Below are positions 27,168 to 35,632 of a stretch of 53,080 nucleotides of DNA, piece after piece; position 1 is the first letter of the stretch; the number at the start of each line of letters is the position of its first letter. The notes beneath the pieces are model-generated. The model did no database searches. It worked only from the letters and a program-made list of their open reading frames with translations, and was not told where the DNA came from. This stretch comes from Bacteroidota bacterium (GTDB lineage Bacteria; Bacteroidota; Bacteroidia; JABEUT01). A program made the position numbers and the translations under genes. The DNA lies in the NCBI GenBank assembly GCA_013285805.1, contig JABDGY010000011.1, positions 1 through 53,080 on the forward strand, in the 5' to 3' direction.

Positions 27168-28883
27168 TCAGCCTTTTATAGTAAAGTAAAAGGTAGCCCC
27201 ATTACCTTCAGTCGATTCAACCCATATTTGTCCTCCATGCCTCTCAATAATGCGTTTGCAAATTGCAAGCCCAATACCGGTGCCTTCATATTGGTCCCAG
27301 CCGTGTAGCCGCTGGAAAATGATAAATACGCGGTCAAAATGCTCCTTTGATATGCCTATGCCATTATCAGAGATAGAAATAAGCCATTCATCAGCTTGCT
27401 TTTTAGCAGATATACGTATTACAGGTGTTCTTTCACCTCTGTATTTAATAGCATTTTCAACCAGGTTCTGAAACAATTGTACCATTTGGTAGTGCTCTGC
27501 TGTTATAGCAGGTAAAACCGTATCTATAATTATTTCGGCGTTATTTTGCTGAATGGTTGTTTGCAGGTTATTCTTTACAAGTACTATTATATCATTAAGG
27601 TCAACATCTACCTGGCTGTCGTTACTGTGCTCAATACGGGAATATATAAGCATATCGTCAATAAGGGTGTTCATGCGCTTGGCTCCTTCAACAGCAAAGT
27701 CAATAAAAATATCCGCGTCATTGTCCAGCTTGTCCTTGTAGCGATCTTCTATCAGTTGAAGGTAACTTGTAATAGTGCGGAGCGGTTCACGCAAATCGTG
27801 CGAAACTGCATGGGCAAATGAACGCGATTCCTTGTTTATTCTTTCAAGTTCCCTGGTCTTTTCAAGTAAACGGCTATTCATCTCTGTCAATTCTTCTTTT
27901 TGCCTTTCTATAGATTGTGTCCGCTCAGTTACCTTAACCTCGAGTTTTGCATTTACTTCTTTTAGCTGCTCTTCCGTTTTTCGTCTTTCATTTAAAGTAG
28001 TACTTAAAAACATAGCTGTTACAGATACTACACATAAAAATGCCTGCAGGGCAATATATGATCCATTAACACTATCTTCAATAAATGGTCCAATGCCTAA
28101 ATATGTAGCATAAATGGCGCTTAGGGAAATACCCAGTATAACCAATGAAATTTGCCTTTGGCTCATACAGAATACACATAGCGAAATAATAAGGAAAATG
28201 AAGAATATCCTGGTTTTATTAATGCCTAATGGGGACCAGTTACCGAATAAAGCAAGCAAGTATAATGTAAGTAAAATAAAAAGCCCTGCCACCTGAATTA
28301 TGGCTGTAGTGTTCCATTCTCTTTTCCTTGGGTTCCACCATGACAGTATAATGGGTGTAAGTATTATTATTCCCGACACATCACCTGTCCACCATGTAAA
28401 CCATACACTGCTATATTCAGGCATGGTAATAATATTATTGAGCAAAAGTGTAGTGGCCCCGACAATGCTGCTGGCAAGGCACATAATAAGTACAGCAATA
28501 AAAAACATGGCAAAATCGCGCGCCACCCCTAACACTTCAAAACTTTTCAGGCGTTTCAAGAGGTAATATCCAATTATTGCTTCAAGGCTATTGCCAATAG
28601 AAATACATAATGACATGAATAGGATTGTAGGTGTACCGGCAACTTTATTTACTTCGAACACAACTACATTGGCAATAAATGCTCCAAGCATAATGCCAGG
28701 CCATATTTCAAACCCGAGTAAAATTAAGGCTGCAAATGCAATGCCCGATGGGGGCCATACAGGTGTTGAATTAGTATGGCCAAGTTGTAAAAGTAAACCT
28801 GTGCGGGCTGCAAAATAATAAACGATTGCCACTGCAGCTATTTTTAACAACCTGCGTGGCAAAGAGTAGTTAGCCGATAACAT
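27168..28883 (-). CDS. MASE1-domain sensor histidine kinase
   Basis: MASE1-like N-terminus (YYFAARTGLLLQLGHTNSTPVWPPSGIAFAALIL), HisKA SHDLREPLRTITSYLQLIEDRYK, HATPase ENAIKY...DNGIGI...GTGIGLAICKRI. Confidence 0.93.
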   Translation of the reverse strand: MLSANYSLPRRLLKIAAVAIVYYFAARTGLLLQLGHTNSTPVWPPSGIAFAALILLGFEIWPGIMLGAFIANVVVFEVNKVAGTPTILFMSLCISIGNSLEAIIGYYLLKRLKSFEVLGVARDFAMFFIAVLIMCLASSIVGATTLLLNNIITMPEYSSVWFTWWTGDVSGIIILTPIILSWWNPRKREWNTTAIIQVAGLFILLTLYLLALFGNWSPLGINKTRIFFIFLIISLCVFCMSQRQISLVILGISLSAIYATYLGIGPFIEDSVNGSYIALQAFLCVVSVTAMFLSTTLNERRKTEEQLKEVNAKLEVKVTERTQSIERQKEELTEMNSRLLEKTRELERINKESRSFAHAVSHDLREPLRTITSYLQLIEDRYKDKLDNDADIFIDFAVEGAKRMNTLIDDMLIYSRIEHSNDSQVDVDLNDIIVLVKNNLQTTIQQNNAEIIIDTVLPAITAEHYQMVQLFQNLVENAIKYRGERTPVIRISAKKQADEWLISISDNGIGISKEHFDRVFIIFQRLHGWDQYEGTGIGLAICKRIIERHGGQIWVESTEGNGATFYFTIKG

Positions 28884-28939
28884 AATTTTCTGTAGTTATA
28901 TTAATTTTAGCTGTTAAAATAATTATTTTCAATATTTCC

Positions 28940-29305
28940 TTATGCAGTATCGCTTGTAAATTCTTTAATTTTCAGTACCAATTGCTCATAATCAATCGGT
29001 TTTGAAATGAAATAACTTGCCCCCAGGTTATATGCATTCTGAAGTATACTTTGCTGGTTGTACGATGAAATTAATATAAGTGGCACCTTGCTGTAATAGA
29101 AGTTGCGTAACATGGTAAGAAATGTGAAGCCTGATATACAAGGCATAATAATATCGCTTATTATCAGGTCAATTTTTTCATCAGATAATATTTTCAGAGC
29201 CTCAACAGCATCTGTAGTAGAAGAAACCTCGAATTTCTTGTCTTCCAGTTTTTTTGAAATTGCCATTAGCATCATATTATCATCGTCAACAACAAGGATT
29301 CTCAT
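28940..29305 (-). CDS. Single-domain response regulator (REC only)
   Basis: MRILVVDDDNMMLMAISKKLEDKKF...DLIISDIIMPCISGFTFLTMLR...PLILISS...SYFISKPIDYEQLV. Confidence 0.93.
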   Translation of the reverse strand: MRILVVDDDNMMLMAISKKLEDKKFEVSSTTDAVEALKILSDEKIDLIISDIIMPCISGFTFLTMLRNFYYSKVPLILISSYNQQSILQNAYNLGASYFISKPIDYEQLVLKIKEFTSDTA

Positions 29306-29317
29306 TATATCCTCCTT

Positions 29318-29800
29318 TTAAAGCAACCTGTTAAGTATGTAAAACAGAATAACAATAAGTAGAATAGCTGAATTAATCCATACCAGTTTCCTGTTATTCC
29401 TTTCCATTTCTTTTACTGATTCTATTTCATCGCATATCTGGTCTATCTCTTCCTTTATTTTAAACAATGCAGTTTCACCCTTTGTTATATAGTCGTATGC
29501 TCCATATTTCATCGTGTCATTTATAATATTTGTACTATCCTGGCCTGATAACATTATTATTCGCGTATCAGGATGCGACGCCCTGATTTTATTGAGTACT
29601 TGTACCCCGTTCAGGGAATTACTCAATGCATAATCCAGTACAACAATTTCAGGGTCTTCGTCCATGCTTTTAAGGCATTCCTCACCACTTGAAAACGACT
29701 TTATTGCTGCATTGTCATGTTTCAGGCAATGTTTTAGCGATTCGACAAATATTACATCGTCATCAACAAGAAATATCTTTATTTTATCTGCGGTTTTCAT
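29318..29800 (-). CDS. Tail-anchored response regulator: REC domain plus C-terminal TM helix
   Basis: IFLVDDDVIFVES...SGEECLKSMDEDPEIVVLDYALS...IIMLSGQDS...AYDYITKGE; C-terminus LVWINSAILLIVILFYILNRLL. Confidence 0.9.
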   Translation of the reverse strand: MKTADKIKIFLVDDDVIFVESLKHCLKHDNAAIKSFSSGEECLKSMDEDPEIVVLDYALSNSLNGVQVLNKIRASHPDTRIIMLSGQDSTNIINDTMKYGAYDYITKGETALFKIKEEIDQICDEIESVKEMERNNRKLVWINSAILLIVILFYILNRLL

Positions 29801-29819
29801 CTAGCCCTTATTTTATAAG

Positions 29820-30254
29820 TCACTTCTCTTCCCTCAGCTTATCCAATATCTTTTTTATAGAAGCCAGCGCCTCAATATCTTTTATTACATATGTATATGC
29901 TCCCAGCTTCAATGAATCTACCACACCCTGAAATGTATCTCTGCCCGATAGCATAATGACTACTGTTTGTGGACGGCGTGCTTTAATATCTTTTAAAACA
30001 TCGAGCCCGTTTAGTGTGTTGGGTTTTTCAGGGTTCAGGTTAAAGTCCAATATAATTACATCGGGTGACTGGTGCAGGTTCTCCAGGCATTCTTCCCCCG
30101 AACGGTAGCAAAAAATTTTATGCTCAGAGTTCCTTTGTAAATAAAACCCCAGCGGATAAAGGTAAGAGAGGTCATCATCTACAAGGAATACCGACATCGG
30201 CAGGTTGTCCTTAACCTTTAAAAGTTTCTTTTTATTTTTTACTAATGGTTCCAT
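29820..30254 (-). CDS. Single-domain response regulator (REC only)
   Basis: VFLVDDDLSYLYPLGFYLQ...SGEECLENLHQSPDVIILDFNLNPEKPNTLNGLDVLKDIK...IMLSGRD...YVIKD; ATG at 30254 preferred over the 30284 start. Confidence 0.88.
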   Translation of the reverse strand: MEPLVKNKKKLLKVKDNLPMSVFLVDDDLSYLYPLGFYLQRNSEHKIFCYRSGEECLENLHQSPDVIILDFNLNPEKPNTLNGLDVLKDIKARRPQTVVIMLSGRDTFQGVVDSLKLGAYTYVIKDIEALASIKKILDKLREEK

Positions 30255-30268
30255 GATATAGTTATTTA

Positions 30269-31168
30269 TTAAACAGGCATCCACTGTCCTCCAAGGCCCT
30301 CGTCTTCGTATGGCCCTTCGGAAGGTTTAATGCTTAATACCGGTACCTTTGAATGATTTACCACCTGTTTGGCCAGGCTACCAAGGAAAACCCCGCTAAG
30401 CGTAGATTCATGGTCAGTCATTATTACCAGTAGGTCAGCGCCAACGTATTCTGAATATTTCATGGCCTCTACCGCAATATTGCTGCCCATAATAACCTTG
30501 CGCATATAGGGTAATTCGGCCTTCTTAAAAGCCTGTTCAACCGCATCGAGCTTAATGTTGAATTTCCTGCTATCAATATCTTCATTACTGTCGAGCAGGC
30601 CAAGTATATGCACCTTAGCGCCATAGAATGAAGCCAGCTTAATTACATAGTCAACCTTTTGGCGCGAATGCTGTGAGTTATCAATAGGCATTACAATGTT
30701 TGTAAAGCCAATATTCTTAGCATGCGATTGTACTGTTATTACCGGGCATGTTGCAGCATTTACTGTTTTTTGCGCGTTGCTGCCAATAAAGTATTCTTCA
30801 AAGCCCTTAGCGCCATGGGTACCCATTATAACAATGTCTATTTTGTTCTCGTTAACGGCTTGCTCAATTCCCAGGGCGGGCCTTCCATTGCCCAATAATC
30901 TTGTAACTTCTATGTCATGTTCTTTGTTGATTCTGTCGGAAAGCTTTTCAAGTCTTTTTGTTGCCACTTCCTGTACATCGCCAAGATCTCTTACCATTAT
31001 TTCAGGCTCGTATTCGCTTAGAACATACTCAAATGCTTCAACCACGTGCAGCAGGTAAAGACGCGCTTTACATATGCGTGCCATAAGAATTGCATGCTCT
31101 ATGGCAAGTAGCCCTGTTTCCGAAAAATCGGTAGGTACTAATATTCGTTTTATCTCAAATGTTTTCAT
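30269..31168 (-). CDS. Tandem UspA universal stress protein
   Basis: MKTFEIKRILVPTDFSETGLLAIEHAILMARICKARLYLLHVVEA...IDIVIMGTHGAKGFEEYFIGSNAQKTVNAATCPVITV, then a second Usp-like half; start at 31168 preferred over 31528. Confidence 0.9.
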   Translation of the reverse strand: MKTFEIKRILVPTDFSETGLLAIEHAILMARICKARLYLLHVVEAFEYVLSEYEPEIMVRDLGDVQEVATKRLEKLSDRINKEHDIEVTRLLGNGRPALGIEQAVNENKIDIVIMGTHGAKGFEEYFIGSNAQKTVNAATCPVITVQSHAKNIGFTNIVMPIDNSQHSRQKVDYVIKLASFYGAKVHILGLLDSNEDIDSRKFNIKLDAVEQAFKKAELPYMRKVIMGSNIAVEAMKYSEYVGADLLVIMTDHESTLSGVFLGSLAKQVVNHSKVPVLSIKPSEGPYEDEGLGGQWMPV

Positions 31169-31638
31169 CTTGGTATTGTATTTTAGGGTTCTGTTGCCTT
31201 TAATATCATCCTGATGCTTATAGGACTTGCCTAATTTTAAGGCCGTTATTACTGCGTTAGATGGGTGTTTAGTGTTCTCTGAATTTATAAGGCTGGGCTC
31301 CTGGCGGTTTTTATATTGTCTTGTAATGCCCGGTACAACCTTTTCTCCCTTTTTGTCCGTTGCAGTTACCGCCAGGGGCGTGCCTTCTTTTTCTTCCGCA
31401 ATAACCCTGAACAATTTAACCTTATAAAAAGTAGCATACTCTGATGCACCGCAGCTTTCATATTCATGTGCATTATGTACTCCCGGGTTATGGGAAGGTT
31501 GGGGTCTGTATTTCAGAGAACTTTTCATTGCTTTCCTTACGTATACAAAGTTATGGCTGAATTATGGGTCTTTAGTTGAATTATAGGCAGGGTATATATT
31601 AAAATCGATATAGTTGGCTTTTTAACAGGTTAATATGG

Positions 31639-32145
31639 CTAATGCTTAAGCAAAAAATATGTTGCTATGCAGGCCACCACTACGAAAAGGCTTATCAATA
31701 AGGCAAACGTTACATTGGCCTTATGCCCTTCCTTGTCTTTTTTACGTGCTATAATATTTAAAATAGAATCGGTAACTCTGCTCACCTGGTCAAAGGCATC
31801 GTCTTCTTTTTCTATGTAATCATATACTCCGGCATCAAGAAATTTCTGGGCAATATGCCTATCCTTATTGCCTGTAATTACTATCACAGGCAAGTCAGGG
31901 TTAAGCTTTTTAATTTCAAGTAACGTTTGCACACCATTTATGCCCGGCAGCCCGTAATCAAGTATTACAACATCGGGCTGCATTTCCATATGCTTCAAAC
32001 ACTCTTCGCCCGAGCTGAATTTTGAAATATGTGCAATGGTTTCCTGTGAAAGAAGGTAATCCATCATTAATGAATCCATTTCATTGTCTTCCACAATAAA
32101 AACCCGGTTATCGGCTGTTTCTTTTATATCTTCCTTGTTGTTCAT
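31639..32145 (-). CDS. Tail-anchored response regulator: REC domain plus C-terminal TM helix
   Basis: VFIVEDNEMDSLMMDYLLSQ...SSGEECLKHMEMQPDVVILDYGLPGINGVQTLLEIK...VIVITGN...YIEKED; C-terminus VTFALLISLFVVVACIATYFLLKH. Confidence 0.9.
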   Translation of the reverse strand: MNNKEDIKETADNRVFIVEDNEMDSLMMDYLLSQETIAHISKFSSGEECLKHMEMQPDVVILDYGLPGINGVQTLLEIKKLNPDLPVIVITGNKDRHIAQKFLDAGVYDYIEKEDDAFDQVSRVTDSILNIIARKKDKEGHKANVTFALLISLFVVVACIATYFLLKH

Positions 32146-32186
32146 GATAAACTTTATAAGGAGTAATGGTACTATGAAGGACTCCA

Positions 32187-32702
32187 TCAGGAATGGCCTA
32201 AGTAGAAGTAAATAACATCAATCAGGATTATTGCCAATATGGAAAATCCCAATATATAATTCCACTTCTCGTAGGTTTTGTTTTCCCTGTTCGACCGCAT
32301 TGTATCTATGGCATTCCTTATAATATTTTGCAGCCTTACAAAAGTGCTTTCACTTTTAGCTACATATTCATAGGCACCATTTTTAATTGAGTCTATTGCT
32401 ACCTGTAATTTATCTTGCCCCGATAGCATTATTACCATAATGTCGCGGCCAGCATTTTTCTTTATCTGTTTAAGCACTTTCATTCCATCCATAGCATCAG
32501 GATGCGAATCGTCGCTCAGGTAATAATCAAGTATTACTATATCTGGCTTACCATTAATGCTTCGCAGGCATTCTTCGCCATTGTTAAACATTGCTATATC
32601 TATGCTCGATTTAAATTCCGAGCTAAGTGTGTTTTTCAGTGAAGAGAGGAACATGTTGTCATCGTCAACTAGAAAAACTGAGAAAGAATCTTGTGTTTTC
32701 AT
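32187..32702 (-). CDS. Tail-anchored response regulator: REC domain plus C-terminal TM helix
   Basis: VFLVDDDNMFLSSLKNTL...NGEECLRSINGKPDIVILDYYLSDDSHPDAMDGMKVLKQIK...VIMLSGQD...YVAKSE; C-terminus YILGFSILAIILIDVIYFYLGHS. Confidence 0.9.
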   Translation of the reverse strand: MKTQDSFSVFLVDDDNMFLSSLKNTLSSEFKSSIDIAMFNNGEECLRSINGKPDIVILDYYLSDDSHPDAMDGMKVLKQIKKNAGRDIMVIMLSGQDKLQVAIDSIKNGAYEYVAKSESTFVRLQNIIRNAIDTMRSNRENKTYEKWNYILGFSILAIILIDVIYFYLGHS

Positions 32703-32812
32703 GGCTTAGGATGTTTTTACTTAAAGATACGCAGGGGGTACGGGAAGGTTACCCAATTTCGTTGAACAGGCGCAGGGTATAGGTAAACGGAGTAAAAGTA
32801 GTTGCGAAAAAA

Positions 32813-35629
32813 CTAGTGTAAATGCTCGATTTCGGCCTTCAATTCACTGATTGCCTCATTGCACACGGTTTTAACATGTGCAATCATCCCGGGAAGTTCT
32901 TCAGTATGAGTTTCGCTGGTTGCATAATCTTCTATCAGCTTAACTTCTTTTTCAATTTCTTTAATTCCCACAAACATTACTGAGGGTTTCATTTTATGGG
33001 CCACTTTGCCCAGGGAGCCCCAATCATGCTCCGCCAGGTGCTTTTCCAGCTTTCCAACGGCTTCGGGGGTTTGTTCTATAAATAGGGTTATCATTTGCTG
33101 TATGAACTCATTGCTGCCATTGGCCAGCTTCTGCAGGTAGCTCAGGTCAATGTGCCTTCCATGCTCATTGCCATTAGTCGCGGGTGTTTCCATAGTAATA
33201 GATATGTCTTGGTTCTGTACATTAAGAACTGAAGCTATTTTCATATAAAGCTTGCGGGTATTGAAAGGCTTTGATATATAATCATTCATTCCTGCCTCTA
33301 TGCACTTTTCTTCTTCACCGGAAATAGCGTGTGCCGTCATGGCTATTATAGGTACACGCGACTTTGGAGGCTGGAGTTTAGTTCTGATGTATCTCGTAGC
33401 CTCATATCCATCCATTTCTGGCAGTTGAATGTCCATTAATACAATATCGTAATTATGTTTCCCTGCTTTTTCAACCGCAATAAGGCCGTTTTCGGCTATA
33501 TCCACGGTCCAGCCCCAATCAGTAAGCACTTTTTTTGCCAGCAGTTGGTTCAAGGCATTATCTTCAACTAACAACACACTCAGTTCTTTTATCGTATTCA
33601 ACTCACTATTCTCAATCTTGCTATCGGGCACTTTGGCTTCAGTGGTGCTCTTCCTGTAAACAAGAGTAAATGAAAATACCGAGCCTTCTTTTTCACGGCT
33701 TTCAACGTTTATCTCTCCTCCCTGTATTTCAATAAGCTGTTTAACTATAGCTAATCCAAGGCCCGTTCCGCCGTATTTTCTTGTAGTGTCGTTTGTGGCC
33801 TGTGTAAAAGCATCGAAAATGGTTGATAATTTATCCTGTGGAATGCCAATACCTGTATCGCTGACAGTAAAGCGAACGCTGACAAAATCGTTTTCTTCAT
33901 TAAGCAGTTCAACACTTACTTTTACTTCGCCTTTTTGTGTAAATTTAATAGCATTACCTACAAGGTTAAGTAATACCTGGTTTAGCCGGGTGGGGTCGCC
34001 AATAAGCCTCTGGGGAATTCTATTGTCAATGGATTTTGAGAGTTTAATTTTTTTCTCAACAGACTTCGGTAACATTAACTCAGTTAATGTTGAGATAATC
34101 TGGGAGACGCTGAATTCAATCCGTTCCAATGGAATTTTACCTGATTGTATTTTAGAGAAATCTAATATATCATTTATTATAACAATAAGGTTCTCACCCG
34201 ATGTATGAATGGCATCAATGTATTGCTGCTGGTCGTTAGATAGAGATGTTTTTAAAAGCAATTCGGTAAACCCTACAATGGCATTCATGGGTGTGCGTAT
34301 TTCATGGCTCATATTGGCCAGGAACTGCTCTTTTACTCTTACTGATTCTTCAAGCTGCTTTTTTGCTTTTGTAAGTTCATTCAACGCCTTGTTGCCCTTC
34401 ATAAGAGAGTATTCGGCTATTTTATTGGCCTGAACAAGATCTTCTTCCATCCTCTTCCTGAGTGTAATATCTGAATCTATGGCAATAATGCGTTTTACCT
34501 TTCCGTTTTCATCCAATACCGGGGTAAGTGTGGTGATAGTCCAATATTCTTTATTGTTTTTTGAATAATTCTTGCTTTCATACGTCACCGGCTCTTTCGT
34601 TTTAATAACTTTCCTAAAGTATTCCATTGATTCTGAAATACCCGTTTCATATCCATGTCTTAGCGCTTCGCCATGGGTATTTTTCAATTCATCTAACGTA
34701 TAACCTGTAAGAATGGTAAAGCCTTCATTTACCCATTCTATTTTGCCATGTGAATCGGTAATAATAACAGAATTGAAGGATTTTGTTGCTGCAGTCGCCA
34801 GGTTCTCCATTTCCTGCTCCTGCATACGTTCCGTTACGTCCTGCCCTGTTCCTACTAATTTAACGGCCTCTCCTTTTTCATTAACTACAGCTTCGCCCTG
34901 GGCATGCAATATTCTTACTGCCCCGTCGGGGCGCATAACCCGGTACGAAAACGTAGTGGGTTTACCTGTTTTAGTTATAAAATCAATAATACTTCTTACA
35001 TTTTCCCTGTCGGCAGTTAAAATATATTCAAGTATTGTTTCCTGCTCAAGCTCCTGGCCTGAGGGAGGCAGGCCATGAATACGGAACAGTTCATCGGACC
35101 AACTTACTTTGGAAGTAGTTAAATCCATTTCCCAGCTACCAATGTGCGCCAGTTTTTGGGCCTCGGCCAGTTTCTGCTTTTCGTTTAACAGGGCAATGGT
35201 CTTTTCTTCCAGCTCGCGCGCTTTCTCCGATATATCCTGAATCAGTTTATGCCGTTCAATACTGTAATTAATTGCCCGTCTTAATTCATTCCCCTTAATT
35301 TTTCCTTTTATCAGGAAATCCTGCGCCCCTAACTTAACTGCATCTATACCCATTGTCTCATCTTCAACCCCTGTAAGCACTATTATAGGGGTATTAGGAT
35401 GTTTCTGATGCAGCTTATTAAATGTATCAAGCCCCCAGCTATCGGGCAGTGAAAGGTCAAGAATAATTACATCAAATATTTTTTTCTCAAGCAATTCTAC
35501 CCCCTTCAATAAACTATCCGTAGTAGAAAGTGCGGCTTTACCGGCATAAACGCCTTTCAGAAAAATCCTTACTAATTCACTATCGGCAGGATTATCTTCA
35601 ATAAGCAATATGTTTACTTTATTATCCAC
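32813..35629 (-). CDS. Hybrid histidine kinase, REC-PAS-PAS-HisKA-HATPase-REC-HPt
   Basis: NILLIEDNPADSELVRIFL (REC), two PAS-like blocks, [40 protein letters not shown], second REC LLVEDNALNQLLAKKVL...VLMDIQLPEMDGYEATRYIR, HPt-like C-terminus LGKVAHKMKPSVMFVGIKEIEKEVKLIE. Confidence 0.93.
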   Translation of the reverse strand: MDNKVNILLIEDNPADSELVRIFLKGVYAGKAALSTTDSLLKGVELLEKKIFDVIILDLSLPDSWGLDTFNKLHQKHPNTPIIVLTGVEDETMGIDAVKLGAQDFLIKGKIKGNELRRAINYSIERHKLIQDISEKARELEEKTIALLNEKQKLAEAQKLAHIGSWEMDLTTSKVSWSDELFRIHGLPPSGQELEQETILEYILTADRENVRSIIDFITKTGKPTTFSYRVMRPDGAVRILHAQGEAVVNEKGEAVKLVGTGQDVTERMQEQEMENLATAATKSFNSVIITDSHGKIEWVNEGFTILTGYTLDELKNTHGEALRHGYETGISESMEYFRKVIKTKEPVTYESKNYSKNNKEYWTITTLTPVLDENGKVKRIIAIDSDITLRKRMEEDLVQANKIAEYSLMKGNKALNELTKAKKQLEESVRVKEQFLANMSHEIRTPMNAIVGFTELLLKTSLSNDQQQYIDAIHTSGENLIVIINDILDFSKIQSGKIPLERIEFSVSQIISTLTELMLPKSVEKKIKLSKSIDNRIPQRLIGDPTRLNQVLLNLVGNAIKFTQKGEVKVSVELLNEENDFVSVRFTVSDTGIGIPQDKLSTIFDAFTQATNDTTRKYGGTGLGLAIVKQLIEIQGGEINVESREKEGSVFSFTLVYRKSTTEAKVPDSKIENSELNTIKELSVLLVEDNALNQLLAKKVLTDWGWTVDIAENGLIAVEKAGKHNYDIVLMDIQLPEMDGYEATRYIRTKLQPPKSRVPIIAMTAHAISGEEEKCIEAGMNDYISKPFNTRKLYMKIASVLNVQNQDISITMETPATNGNEHGRHIDLSYLQKLANGSNEFIQQMITLFIEQTPEAVGKLEKHLAEHDWGSLGKVAHKMKPSVMFVGIKEIEKEVKLIEDYATSETHTEELPGMIAHVKTVCNEAISELKAEIEHLH

Positions 35630-35632
35630 GAC

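Noticed and set aside
27250-28818. Plus-strand ORFs antisense to the MASE1 kinase
   Set aside because: Antisense open frames without domain signal; the kinase on the minus strand explains the coding potential.
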